Part shown: positions 10,955 through 22,134 of the stretch, piece by piece | Layout of the letters: each line of letters starts with the position of its first letter | Position numbering within the stretch: the first letter of the stretch is position 1 | Assembly: GCA_028023455.1 (NCBI GenBank) | Contig: JAQFVV010006208.1 | Location: forward strand, 11,056,984-11,120,983 | From: Epiperipatus broadwayi | Taxonomy: Eukaryota > Onychophora > Udeonychophora > Euonychophora > Peripatidae | Length of the DNA: 64,000 bases | Direction of reading: 5' to 3' | The notes under the pieces: model-generated | Databases searched by the model: none | What the model was told of the DNA's origin: nothing | The model's input: only the letters and a program-made list of their open reading frames with translations | Position numbers and translations under genes: made by a program

Positions 10955-11935
10955 GGAGGTTGCATTGGATCCTAAGATCTAGGTGCAGTGCACTCAAATC
11001 CAAGGCTCTTCATTGATGAAGGCCACAAGCTAGAAATTAGCCTGGGAATATTAGATGAGTAGTCACTAGATAAGGATTTTATGAAAAACTTTCCCGCATC
11101 CTATGGTTTGATTATGAAAGTTTGCATTTAGTGTCACTACTGTATGGAAACTTTGCTACAAGATGGGTGAAAAAGGTAGTACAGCATGCAGAAAATTTGG
11201 ATAAAGAATTTATGTCAGTATACTTATTCAGAAGGTGGAATGATTGTGTTAGGAGAATTGTTGAGTGTTATAGTGGCAAGGAATGGGATAGAAGAATAGC
11301 TGCATTAATAAAAAATAGGGAGTTGAAGAGATGCAGAACTAGTATGGAGAGTAAAAACAGTTTAAATATATATAGAATTAAACAGAATATTGGGTGTGAG
11401 TAAATTTATGATAATAACAAAGAAAGTAGTTTACTGTTTAATGATCGAACAGGATCTTTAGCAACAAGGAAATGTACACATAGATGGAAAAATATGGGTG
11501 AGTTAGTTTGCAAGCTATGTAAGGCAAGCAGAGAAAATACTAAGCATTTGATAATTGAATGTAAAGGCCTGCAAGCAGAAAGGGTACAAATAATAAAGTT
11601 GTGGGAGAATAAATATAAGCAGAGTGATTATACAGAAAATGGGTTCTTGGTTTTTATGCTGGATTTGCAGAAAGATAAGAGGAATTTAGATATAAAGGTC
11701 ATAGAGTTGATAAAGATTATGTTGTGAAAATTGAGATGGATCAGGATAGTGAAGAATATGGGAAAAAACTTAGGGTGGGGAATGGAAAGGGAAGGTGGGG
11801 GGGGGGCTAACAGGTTTCTCTGGCATTGTGGCTGAGAGATTCCTGTCTTTGAACAAGGAGAAGCCACAGTGCATCACATCACAACACTGTTATTAATAGC
11901 CTATGTAAGCATATGAAATGGAGATCACGTGATGT
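10955..11935 (+). mobile_element. Non-LTR retrotransposon copy with family-A head and tail
   Basis: The first ~200 bp match family-A repeats, including a decayed ribozyme (CACAAGCTAGAAATTAG) and the block CACTACTGTATGGA. At about 11160, where family A would continue into its tail, an RT-type C-terminal coding region begins instead and runs to 11727. A 3' UTR follows (CTAACAGGTTTCTCTGGC), then a tail ending GAGATCACGTGATGTTT that resembles the family-A tail. This suggests that family A is the internally deleted, ORF-less form of this retrotransposon. Internal RT is missing, so the copy is itself incomplete. Confidence 0.6.
11122..11727 (+). pseudogene. Non-LTR retrotransposon ORF, C-terminal fragment
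   Basis: Two open stretches in different frames. 11122-11403 carries SGKEWDRRIAALIKNRELKR, and 11494-11727 carries LVCKLCKASRENTKHLIIEC, then L-AERVQIIKLW. The C-x2-C-x7-8-H-x4-C cluster preceded by a basic W-containing stretch is typical of the segment after the reverse transcriptase in many LINE clades. The intervening text, SLATRKCTHRWKNMGE, joins them after a stop and a frame change. RT and endonuclease domains are absent. The clade cannot be set from this piece. Confidence 0.65.
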
Positions 11936-11939
11936 TTTG

Positions 11940-13085
11940 ACGGTTCACTTAATTTATTCTACTACTTCGAAAGTCAGAAAAGCTCTATCTACTTCAAAAT
12001 TTTAGGATTTTTCTTTTTTTCATAAACGCAGAAGTAAATTTTAAAACTTTAGTTAATTAAAATTCGATAATATATGACTAAAAACTTTACATCGATCTCT
12101 CTATCAAAGTAACATTTAAACTCTGATATAAGTAATTATGAGTCTCCATATTTAAGTTCACAAACATATCCAATGGCAATGTACTAATATCCCAAACCTA
12201 AGATAATAATTAATTTCAAATTATCTAAAATTTATAAATGATTACGTTACTTTCATATTTTCAAAAAAAAAAAAGAAAAAAATTTTTTTTTAGGAAAGCT
12301 GCTGAAACAAGATGGCATTAAATTCAAACTTAATTCATTTCACAGAAACACTATATATGTGTGCAATCCAATTTTTGAATAGAGTGCCTTTTCCCATCAA
12401 GAAATCAATTGTTATCAATGTCGAAAAAATAGTGAAATAGTAGACTTCGCATTGGTTAAAAGTAAATTACTCCCTATTATTTATCTAATTTTTTTATTGT
12501 TATTATTATTTTTATTGTAATTATTTAATATTTTGTACATGTTGTGTTTAGTCACGATCATACAAATGATGGATTTGATATTGTAGTCATGCCCATGTAG
12601 ACATTACGTCAATCTAACCCCTCATATTATCAGACCATTATGTATTCATATATTAATAGGAGAGATGGGCTAAACTTATAGATATAACCTATTTCCAAGG
12701 CAATATGTAATTAATCTATTTATTCAATGTACTGAATGTGTTTTATATAAGTAAGTAGAGGGATTTGAACTTAGAATTTTTCAGTTTATATTCACCTTCA
12801 CTCCATCTCAAACATTAAAAATATATGTGCATGTATTTTCTAGAAACAAGGTACATAGGTTAGTTGAACATTAAAACATCTTTTTGAACTTTTATTTATT
12901 CTATTTAAACGATTATTACATTAACTTCTTCATTAGTAACTATTACTAATATTTATAATTGTATTATTCATCACTCTTGATTAGTAAATAAATAGATCAT
13001 TGTGAATCTTCCATACTATTGTTCATTTTTGTGTACTAACTATGATAGTGAGATTATATGTTTGTGAAAACACACTAAAAATAAT
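11940..13085. other. AT-rich intron sequence
   Basis: No repeat or coding signal recognised. Confidence 0.45.
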
Positions 13086-13105
13086 TGAAAGGTTTACTAA
13101 ATTCA

Positions 13106-13203
13106 CATCAAGTGTTGGTGGTCTAGCGGTTAGCATAGCTGCCCTTCCAAGCAGCTGGCCTGGGTTCGCTTCCCAGTCAACGCATTTGACATATGGAAAA
13201 AAA
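13106..13203 (+). mobile_element. tRNA-Gly(TCC)-derived SINE
   Basis: The body at about 13113-13182 reads like tRNA-Gly: A box TAGCGGTTAGCA, anticodon arm with CTTCCAA, B box GGGTTCGCTTCCC. It is followed by TTTGACATATGG and an A run. A perfect 18-bp target duplication, AAAGGTTTACTAAATTCA, at 13088-13105 and 13204-13221 shows LINE-mediated insertion. Under 100 bp in length. Confidence 0.93.
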
Positions 13204-13514
13204 AAAGGTTTACTAAATTCAGGCATGGAAAGTGATAGAATTGGGCCAACATTCATGAACTTTGACTCCAATTATTGTACCTCTGCATCCAACCTCATTT
13301 TTATTATTTAATTACATATCTCAGTGATAATGACTCTAATCATTTCTTACTTTATCCTTTGAACTGTTTTGGAAAAACAATGATAATTTACAAGTGCCAG
13401 CTAATAATGAAGGACTTTAAGTTTTAAATTCACATGCCATCTTTCATATTTAGCTACTTCAAACAATTTCTTGTATTATTGATGTCTAGAACTGATATAA
13501 TATAAACATATACT

Positions 13515-14006
13515 AAACAAGACAAAACTCTCTCCATACAGTAGTGCTACCCTGTGCCAAACAGAGTAATCAATGGATGCGAGAAGGCTTAGTGCATGAA
13601 ATCCCTATCTAGTGCCTACTCATTCAATATTCCCAGACTAGTTTCTGACTTGTGTCCTTCGTCAGTGAAGAGCCTTGGATCTGAGAGCACTGTACTCTCA
13701 GATCCAAGGTTCTTAACTGACGAAGGCCACAAGCCCGAAACTAGTCTGGGGATATTGGATGAGTAGGCTAGGTGCAGTGCTCTCAGATCCAAGGCTCTTC
13801 ACTGATGAAGGTCACAAGCCAGAAACTAGTCTGGGGATATTGGATGAGTAGGCACTAGATAGGGATTTCATGCACTAAGCCTTCTGGCATCCATTGATTA
13901 CTCTGTTTGGCACAGGGTGGCACTACTTTATGGAGAGAGTTTTGCCTTGTTTAATAACAATTATGTGCTAGTATAAGAGATGGTGATCATGTGATGTTTA
14001 GTGATG
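13515..14006. mobile_element. Family-A fold-back retroelement with three ribozyme motifs
   Basis: Left arm inverted (ribozyme on minus at about 13630-13671), followed by two plus-strand ribozyme units (13711-13752 and 13796-13837), then the common tail. A 13-bp duplication ATAAACATATACT lies at 13502-13514 and 14007-14019. Partial duplication of the ribozyme unit suggests template switching. Confidence 0.88.
13796..13837 (+). ncRNA. Hammerhead ribozyme motif (family A)
   Basis: Core CTGATGA at 13802-13808, GAAAC at 13822-13826, GTC at 13829-13831. Stem I TCTTCA/TGGGGA pairs fully when G-U is allowed. Stem II is weakened to GGT/GCC. Confidence 0.72.
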
Positions 14007-14019
14007 ATAAACATATACT

Positions 14020-14930
14020 TTGATGAAATTTAATATAGAAAATCCTACACTGAAGATAAGTTATAAAGGCCTATTATTATAAATGTGAAGAAAAATAAAA
14101 TAAACTAGAGAAATGTATAAGATATATAAAATGGCAATAATCCAAAATAAATCTTGAACTCAATGTTTTCTTTTCTTTGTTTTTTTTGAAAGGAAATAAC
14201 TAAAATCTTTCCAATTATCTATTAATCACAGAATAGTTACCAAAAATCATTTGAACTACAGTTCTTTGACGAATTATTAATAATAATATAATTTAAGAAC
14301 AATGGATAATTATGAATTTTAGATAATACTTTTAATTAGTAATTTTTTTTTTAATTTGTAAAAAAAAACTTTCTTAATTTTGTATAATACCTTTATTTAA
14401 CATCTAAGAAATGTTTCACATCTGAAGTCTATTAATGTTTTATAAATAATTATATTAATGCTACAATTTAAGCCGTAAAATAATTAAAGCTGTTAAATAT
14501 TTTTTTATTTAAAGAAGGTTCTTTGTTTCAGACATAAATGAAACAAAAAAACCTAATTGTATATAAAAGAAAATGTTAACTCGCTTAACAGTGATTTTTT
14601 TAATGCAGTTAAGCCGACATTGCTTCATGGCCGATTATATAAATAGCATGCTATCTATTTGCAAAATTCTCAGTGTATTTATGGTAGTATTGTATTGCTG
14701 TTTTTTATAAAGCAGTTTAAAATGACGTCATTAGTCTTGACCTGACTTTCACCAACAACATCCTACAATGACGATGAAGATGCCCAAGACAGTAATACAT
14801 ATTTAAAAATGTATCAAACAAATAAAGAAAAGCAAAACAAAAATAGAATTAAAATAATAAAAATACAAATAATATAATTAAGTCAGATATTGAAAAAAAG
14901 ATAAAACTCACTATCGATTTCATTATAAAA
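14020..14930. other. AT-rich intron sequence
   Basis: No coding signal. The stretch 14700-14790 is a little less AT-rich (GACGATGAAGATGCCCAAG) but unrecognised. Confidence 0.45.
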
Positions 14931-15335
14931 CATGTAAGTATAGATGATTTGAACTCAGATTTTTCAGCACCCTACAATTAACCACACTATCTCATACAAC
15001 TGATACATATGACCACACACATGCAGAAAAGATAAATATTCACCAATAAACGTATTTCGTGCTAAACCATCATTCATCAGTTGGTCCAGATTATCATCTA
15101 CCACACACACATATATATATAATCAGTGCTCAGTTTATATTAAGTTAGCACTGATTATATATATATGTGTGTGGGAGATGATAATCTGGACCAATTGATG
15201 AGTGCCAATTTAGCACGAAATACATATATTGGTGATTATTTATCTTTTCTGCATGGGTGTGATCATGTGTATCAGTTGTATGAGATAGTGTGGTTAGTTG
15301 AAGGGTGCTTGAAAATCTGAATTCAAATCCCCTAT
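14930..15335. mobile_element. Family-C pair in inverted orientation
   Basis: The left copy (minus) and right copy (plus) meet around a TATATATAATCAGTGCTC centre. Each has the ribozyme, the ACACATGATCACACCCATGC-like block and the GTGTGGTTAGTTGAAGG / GAATTCAAATCCCC boxes. Possible product of template switching. Confidence 0.78.
15042..15085 (-). ncRNA. Hammerhead ribozyme motif (family C)
   Basis: Minus strand: stem I ACCAA (15085-15081) with TTGGT (15046-15042), core CTGATGA (15080-15074), GAAA present. Stem II is partly mismatched (ATGAT against AGCAC). It faces a second copy at 15188-15232, in which the first core C has become T. Confidence 0.7.
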
Positions 15336-15667
15336 ACTTACAATTAAACTCCCAGGTTTGTGAAGAGTGCCTGGTTTTCAAATATTTATAAAACATGTAT
15401 AATTATCAGGTGAAAAAAGATTTGACTAAATCCTGTTACTAGTTAGGATACCATGAGATTAATATAATTAACTAAAATGCACTAGATTTACTAGCAATGT
15501 GAATTATGATGTATCTTCTTCATATGAACATATAGAGAGTACACAGACATATTAATGTTATATGCATCTTTTAAAACAACTTAAATATCTTACTGCACAG
15601 TACAGCTCTTCAGAATTTTTTCACAGACCAATGGAACCAAATAATATTATTCACTAAGCTAATAAAA

Positions 15668-15912
15668 TGCTGTTATATTCGCATAAATGTTCTGGATTAT
15701 ACAGAAAAGGTAGTCTATATAATTTAAACTTAGCTTTTATTAAATGCTTCACATACTTTCAGTATTTAACATATCATAATCAGAACAATTTCACTATGAT
15801 TATAATATGTTAAATATCGAAAGCATGTTTAGCATTAATAAATGCTAGGTTCAAATTATACAGACTACATTTTCTGTATAAATGTCCAGAATATTTATGT
15901 GAATATTATAAT
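15668..15912. repeat. Fold-back element (family E)
   Basis: TATTCGCATAAATGTTCTGG at the left inverts at CCAGAATATTTATGTGAATA. Arms of ~105 bp, including TATACAGAAAAGGTAGTC. A partial copy lies at 50455-50545. Confidence 0.83.
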
Positions 15913-16234
15913 TATCCAGATAAGAAGAAAAAAATCTTAGATTAAAATGGTGTTAGTACGAGTTTTTGTGATTTTCTTTTAGATTAAGAATAGCTTGCTT
16001 CACATTAACTGATTAATCAGGTAATTATGAGAATTAGTTAAGAGAAAACTATATAAAATCCTAAGGTACTTGCAAATCCTCTGCTACCTAAAACATTTCC
16101 AAATTCTATCCAAATTTGAATTGCATGACACGAGCTTAGAAAGAGGTTCGATAACTACTGCATTATGCTGTCCTTCACGTGCACACATATTCATATATAA
16201 AATATTTTTTTCAAGGTACCAATCATTAAATGAC

Positions 16235-16365
16235 TAAATTTATCAGAACACTGTCGAGTGCTGGTTGAGCACAAAATATGTATATTGGAGATCATTTATG
16301 GAATGAATGACTGAAGGCAACTTGAAAATCTGGGTTCAAATCCCTTCTAATTTATATTTAGCTTA
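16235..16365 (+). mobile_element. Family-C element, decayed
   Basis: GTCGAGTGCTGGTTGAGCAC keeps stem II, but the core CTGATGA is broken. The B-box-like GGGTTCAAATCCC is intact. Confidence 0.65.
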
Positions 16366-16663
16366 AATATATATATGCTATATTTTTATTTAAATATTAC
16401 ATCACACTGTATGAAACAGTCACACCTTTCTACTGAAATTATGTATAAAAAATAAAATTTTTTTTATTGTGTAGAAACAAGTTGCATGATTTTATGACCA
16501 CCATTTAATTTAAGTCTCCATAAATTATACTTTAGACAAGAGAAGTTTTCAAATTAGAAGTCCTATCTGCAACTATTACAAAAGTAAGGTCATTGTTTTA
16601 TAATGGTCATGTGATCAAAGATCAAAAAGTAAGAAATGTTTATAATACAATTTATCCAAACCA

Positions 16664-16768
16664 CTTTTTTTTTCATGTGTCATAGCATCGGCCAGGATGC
16701 AAACCCACTAACTTGGGACAACTGCTTGTAAGGCTGCCATGCTGACCTCTCGACCACCAACGCTTGAC
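16664..16768 (-). mobile_element. tRNA-derived SINE (variant with longer variable region)
   Basis: Same family, minus strand: GTCAAGCGTTGGTGGTCGAG head, CTATGACACATG tail and A run. A perfect 12-bp duplication TTATCCAAACCA lies at 16652-16663 and 16769-16780. The variant has extra bases between the anticodon arm and the B box. Confidence 0.88.
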
Positions 16769-17179
16769 TTATCCAAACCAATTTACAATAATTGTCACTG
16801 AGAGATTCTTAAAATAGGAAGTTTTATTTTCAATAAGTCTCATTAAAAGAAAAAGCATTTATGTTTAGTCTGATATAGGGAAAAAGCATTTTAGCAGTAA
16901 GCTAAAGAGAAACAGTGAAAGAGAATATTCAATGCAATAGTCAAATACTAATAAGAATTTATGTTTTCTTTTTGTTTAATCTTAAATATCTAGATACCTT
17001 TTTTATAAACTAACCAGGAAATATATAACTAGATTAACGTAGAAGCCAACTACTGAAAAGAAGTTTAAACTTACTTAGAATCTTAGAAAATTTTACAAGT
17101 TTTACTTGGATTCAAACCCAAGTGATGAGAATGGCAACTGAATACATCATGCCTGATGTCTTTCATCATAATACTATAT

Positions 17180-17440
17180 ATAAATAATGGCAAAGTGAAC
17201 TACCTCCCACTGAGTTATGTAACGTCAAAAACCAATGAAAAGAAAGAAATGATACTATTCTATCTTTGGGCTCAGTTGTTATATAAGCTTAGTCTTTAAC
17301 TTGGTTTTTACATTAGATAGTGAATTTCGTCTATTGTTTTAATTTATGCACAGATTAAATGTTCTATAATCACCATTATTTTATTCAAAGGATGAAGAAT
17401 GAGTTTTACTTTTAACAATCTTTCAACATTAATAAAACGA
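17180..17440 (+). repeat. Family-F repeat
   Basis: CAATGAAAAGAAAGAAATGA through TCTTTGGGCTCAGTTGTTAT to GATGAAGAATGAGTTTTACT. An inverted relative lies at 34370-34575. The SINE at 17439 inserted at its end. Confidence 0.65.
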
Positions 17441-17545
17441 TGTGAAGCATTGGTGGTCGAGAGTCAGCGACAGCTGCTTTGCAAACAGTTGTCCCGGGTT
17501 AGCGGGTTCACTTCCCGGCTGATGCTATGACACATGAGAAAAAAA
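17439..17545 (+). mobile_element. tRNA-derived SINE (variant)
   Basis: Head GAAGCATTGGTGGTCGAGAG, anticodon-arm region CTGCTTTGCAAACAG, B box GGGTTCACTTCCC, tail CTATGACACATGAG plus A run. A perfect 14-bp duplication AACATTAATAAAAC lies at 17425-17438 and 17546-17559. Confidence 0.9.
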
Positions 17546-17582
17546 AACATTAATAAAACATGAGTTTTTTTAATAGTTGTAA

Positions 17583-17742
17583 TAAATAATCATAACTTTT
17601 AAATATCTATAATTGCAAAAAGGAAACATCTTACTGAGTTATGTAACGTCAAAAATCAATAAAAAGATAGAATAATACCACTGGAATGTGGGTACTTCCT
17701 CTTTGCAAATTATAGATATTTAAAAGTTATAATTATTTAGTA
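17583..17742. repeat. Small MITE with 35-bp inverted ends
   Basis: ATAACTTTTAAATATCTATA / TATAGATATTTAAAAGTTAT flank a 70-bp centre that shares GAGTTATGTAACGTCAAAAA with family F at 17213. Confidence 0.75.
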
Positions 17743-18159
17743 CTATATATATATTTATGCATATAAGTAGTTATAAAAGGGCAGTAGTTACTAATTTAAT
17801 CACAATAAACCTTTATTTATTTAAACAATTATTTTTAGGAAGATTAGTGAGGACCATTTTGTTGTGTTATTTTTTCTCTCTTCTGATTTACTTCTAATAG
17901 TTATCTTGATTTTCCTTTTGACAAAACCAGCTTATGATGTTTATTGGTTAAAAAAGTTAGAACGTACTTTAATACATATTTTGTGAAAGTATATTATATT
18001 GCTTTCTATGAGAAGTATGAGTATCAAAAATACCAGCAATAATTTTGATTACTTCAATTATTAAATATTATAATTTTGAAGGAAGATAATTTATATTTAA
18101 AATAACTTATAAAAAAATCGAGTCACATGACCTAATTTAACAAGTTTGTGTTATAAATG

Positions 18160-18482
18160 TTATATATAGAGCTTGCAAATAAGCTCTTAACAAGCTTTGC
18201 AGAATATCCCCAACCCCAGACCGGTTTCTGCTACTGGCTTCCTCATTGAGGTGCTAGGATATTCAAGCATTAGATTAAAAATACCAGGACAAGCCCAGCA
18301 CTTTATTTAATGGATAACTATTAAAGAGAAAATCTGAAATTTTCAGACTTTCATATGTCTTCCAATTCAGCTATCTAACATAAATAGCCATATGGACTCA
18401 CTGAAGAAGCCAATAGCAGAAAACAGTCTGGGGTTGGGGATATTCTGCAAAGCTTGTTAAGAGCTTATTTGCAAGCTCTAAT
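18160..18482. mobile_element. Family-B fold-back element
   Basis: GAGCTTGCAAATAAGCTC to GAGCTTATTTGCAAGCTC form inverted ends. Inside each arm lies AAGCTTTGCAGAATATCCCC and a decayed hammerhead (minus near 18219-18250, plus CTGAAGA near 18401). The centre holds the CAGACTTTCATATGTCTTCC block common to family B. Confidence 0.8.
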
Positions 18483-18494
18483 ATTTTAAAATAA

Positions 18495-18592
18495 CTTTTT
18501 TTTTTCATATGTCAAATGCATTGACGGGGAAGCGAACCCAGGCCAGCTGCTTGGAAGGCAGCTATGCTAACCACTGGCCACCAACGTTTGAC
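18495..18592 (-). mobile_element. tRNA-Gly(TCC)-derived SINE
   Basis: Minus-strand copy with GCTGCCTTCCAAGCAGC anticodon arm, B box GGGTTCGCTTCCC, tail CATATG and A run. The target duplication is not clear because both flanks are A/T runs. Confidence 0.85.
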
Positions 18593-18843
18593 AAAAAAAA
18601 TAAATTTAAATAGCATCTGCAAAATAAAGACTTCTTCAGTAGCTCTTATGAAGCTAGTTAATAAGGATTGAATATTTTTCATTCTTGTTTTGCCCTTTAG
18701 CTAATAGTGATGAAATAATCATTTATTAACATATATTGATTGATAGAAGGCAACTATAATTTTTAGGACTAATTGGAACCTAAAAATTTAGAAGTTTTCA
18801 ATCAGGATTCAGAATTTATGCATAGCAGACATGTATTAAAACT

Positions 18844-19174
18844 GGAAAAACTCTCCATACAGTAGCACCACTCAGTGCAAGCCAGAGTAATCAATGGATG
18901 CCAGAAGGCTTGTGCATAAAATCCCTATCTAGTGTCTACTCATCCAGTATCTCCAGATTAGTTTCTGGCTTGTGGCCTTCATCAGTGAGGAGCCTTGGAT
19001 CTGAGAGCACTGCACCTAGATCTTAGGATATAATGCAACCTTCCAACAGCCATCTTTTATCTCTACTTAACTAGAAAACTATGAGAATGAAAATGCAATA
19101 TTTTCAATCCAAGCTCATTAGCTTATATAGTCATATACCAGATATGAGCAAGCATAAGAAATGGTGATCATGTG
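18844..19174. mobile_element. Family-A element
   Basis: The head is inverted (ribozyme on minus at about 18951-18992 with ATC instead of GTC at the cleavage site). It continues through CTTAGGATATAATGCAACC to the tail ATGGTGATCATGTG. A 13-bp duplication ATGTATTAAAACT lies at 18831-18843 and 19175-19187. Confidence 0.88.
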
Positions 19175-19189
19175 ATGTATTAAAACTAC

Positions 19190-20105
19190 ATTATACGATC
19201 TTTAAATACATATTAGTTAAATCTTGTGAATCAATAAACCTAATTCTTCATTGAAACTACTTATATATGTATTCTGTGAGACAGGTCTTTTTCTTTTACT
19301 TATGACACCAAGTATACATTCGTTTTAATAACTTTAAACTTGTGATGGGCTTAATATCATTTCTTAATTTATTTATTTTTTATTACTTGGGCTGTAAACT
19401 GTAGTTGTTTAAAAAGAAATAAACGCATATCAATAATTTGAATATCTGAGTGAGATAAAATCACATTTATTTACTTAAGATTTTTTTTGTCTTAGATTAA
19501 ATATATATAACAAATAACCATATTTAATCCACTTCATTAAATTAAAAATAAAAAAATATATATTTATAAGCGAGATGAAAGTATAATAAATAAGCTTAAG
19601 TATAGAATATTGTTTAGACTTAACGAAGTGTTCAAAAACTCTATTCATATATAGTAGTTCAACATAAAATATTAGTCAAAATATTTCACTCTTATTTAAC
19701 ATAACTTCTTAAATAAACTAAAAAAATAGGTACACCAGAAACTCTGAAGTCAGACCGAAGTAACTTTTCGTTTTGTATTCACATAGAAAAAAATGTAGCG
19801 CTTTGTGATCTAGTAATGAGTGCAGTCTCTTGCCATATCTATGACCTATAGTTGGCTGTGTATCAATTTGGCCATTTATTGCACAGTTGAGAACTTTTCA
19901 TATACCAAGACCATGGGTAGGACAAAACTAGAAAGTAATAATAATAAAGGAAAAACAGAATCTCTAAGAAATCAACAGTTGGGTTAGCTTGTTGACTAAT
20001 ATTTTATCCTTCATTGCTTTTTGGGAGAAATCCCAAAAATGCCTTTAACTTCTGTTTAAGGCTCTTTTACTTTTTATTTTGAAGAATATTATAAGTAAAT
20101 ATATA
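19190..20105. other. AT-rich intron sequence
   Basis: Nothing recognised beyond poly-A/T. Confidence 0.45.
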
Positions 20106-20109
20106 AAGG

Positions 20110-20345
20110 CAGTCATCACTTAAACAATATCAAAACAATCAACAATCTCAATATGTTGCCAAGGCAACCTCATTTTAACAATATAGGTAGAAATCCATAA
20201 ATTTATATAGACACTAAAAATTGCCACTTGATTACAGAGAGTGAAATTATTAATTCAAAGAAGTTCAAATAAACCTAATTGAATAGATAAATATAACTTG
20301 TTCTGAAAGTAGATTAATAAATAGTTAATTATAACTTGCAAATTG
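20110..20345 (+). repeat. Family-D repeat
   Basis: GCAGTCATCACTTAAACAAT, TTGCCAAGGCAACCTC, then AACTTGTTCTGAAAGTAGAT, in the same order as 7905-8160. Confidence 0.75.
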
Positions 20346-20419
20346 TACTCTAACTATGTATTACTTAGATAATAAAGCTAACAATGTTCAAGTCCAGATA
20401 GATTTATAAATGTAAATAT

Positions 20420-20910
20420 AGAAAAACAGGCACCATTTAAACAATATCAATACGATCAACAATCTCAATCTATTGTCAAGGTAACTTTTTAATAATAAAT
20501 ATTTGAATTCACCGTTATCTGTGGTGTAATAAGTTTACATAGACACTGAAGCAGGGGTTCCTAACCTTTTTGGCCCTCATATCCTCTTGACTTTTAGAAA
20601 ATTATCCAGCAAAGCAGTGATTAAGTTTTCATAAAAGCTTTATTCAGTAAATAAATCTTACTTGGACATTTTGATGCAATGAGAAAAAGTCTATCCAAGC
20701 TCACTGTACCCATGTTTGAAAATAGACCTGAAATGTTGCTAGGATGGCTGACAGACAGTATCAGCATAGAATAGCCCAGAAATGTTGATAACATTAATTT
20801 TTGAATATCTGCTATTCACGGTACTCCCTGAGGATTAAGGTACCCCAAGTTGAGAAGATTGCAACTTGACTACAGAGAATACAATTATTAATTCAAGAAT
20901 ATTATATATG
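20420..20910 (+). repeat. Family-D repeat split by a hAT-like insert
   Basis: 20425-20551 and 20867-20910 are the two halves of one copy (CATAGACACTGAAG / ATTGCAACTTGACTACAGAG). The hAT-like element lies between them. Confidence 0.7.
20552..20866. mobile_element. hAT-like miniature element inside a family-D copy
   Basis: It starts CAGGGGTTCCTAACCTTTTT and ends near TACCCCAAGTTGAGAAG. Family-D sequence (compare 20200-20240) continues on both sides, so this is an insertion. The exact right end and the target duplication are unclear. Confidence 0.6.
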
Positions 20911-21214
20911 CTTAAAAATTTTGACCAATCATCATGTTATTTTCTCAAGGCTACAAATAATGTTGATGCTTAAATGAAAATATTAGTGCCTATCTACTAT
21001 TTGTTTATAAGTTTACGACATTACAGTGACTCTACATATATATTATATTTTTACTCACAAGAGTCAAATTTTCTGCAATCATAATCCTGATTCCAATCTT
21101 TACAGATAAATACATTAATGATTATTATTAATCATTTATGAAAATAAACTTATCTCTAACCCAGATAACTTTAAAGTTGATCAAAAATTAATATATCTAT
21201 TTTTTAATTTTATA

Positions 21215-21440
21215 TGATGTGTGTGCCAATAGCTCTTAACAAACTTTTCAGAATATCCCTATCCTCAGACCGGTTTCCAGCTCTGGCTTTCATCAGTGAG
21301 GTGCTAGGATATTCAAGCATTAGATTTAAAATATCAGGTCAAACCTAATGGTTAACTATTAAGTAAAAAATCTTATATTGTCAGACGTCCATATGTCTTC
21401 AAATCCAGCTATCTAACTTAAATAGCCATATGAGACTAAA
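21215..21440 (-). mobile_element. Family-B element
   Basis: Single-orientation copy with the AATAGCTCTTAACAAACTTT end, ribozyme 21263-21301 and the body ending at AATAGCCATATGAGAC. Confidence 0.8.
21263..21301 (-). ncRNA. Hammerhead ribozyme motif (family B)
   Basis: Minus strand: stem I CCTCA/TGAGG perfect, core CTGATGA (21296-21290), stem II AGC-CAGA-GCT with an A-G mismatch at the base, GAAAC (21277-21273), stem III ACCGGT, GTC (21270-21268). Confidence 0.8.
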
Positions 21441-22134
21441 CTAAATTCAGATACAGCAATTACTGTTTTTTAATTAAATGAAGACATAGAATAACTTAAT
21501 TTTCATCTCTTATATATATGTGTCTTTATAAACACATTCTATGAATTCTTCTATGCATGTGATTCTTATTGTTATCATAACATCAATGTTTCAATTATCT
21601 CATCTCATATTTATAAGATGGTAGCCCAATAGAAATTGATGTTGCTATAGAAACTAGAAATAAAAAACAGACATCAGATCATATTTATGATGACAAGATA
21701 AAGTATATAACAGATAATCTGCAATATTACTGCTGTTAAGCCATCCATGCTACCATTAACAGCTAGGTCAAAGATGAAATAGGAGTTAAAAATTTAACGA
21801 CATAACAAATTTTAAAAATTATATTCACATATTTTAATCATACATTAAATAATAGGGGGAGAAATTAAATGAAGTTAACAAAAATAAAGACAAGTTAATT
21901 ATAATTATTACTTTATTATCTACTTTTGCAAACTTAACTTTATTACAATAACACATATACAGAATACATATTTAATTGATTTATATGTATCTTGATATTT
22001 CTATGCAGGTTCATAGTAATGACTAAAAAATATTGGTATACAATGTTTATTCATGAAATAAAACTTAAATAAATTTATTGTCATTCTCAAAATGTCTTTA
22101 TTTTCAAATAAAAATAGCTTTTAAAACTTAATAT

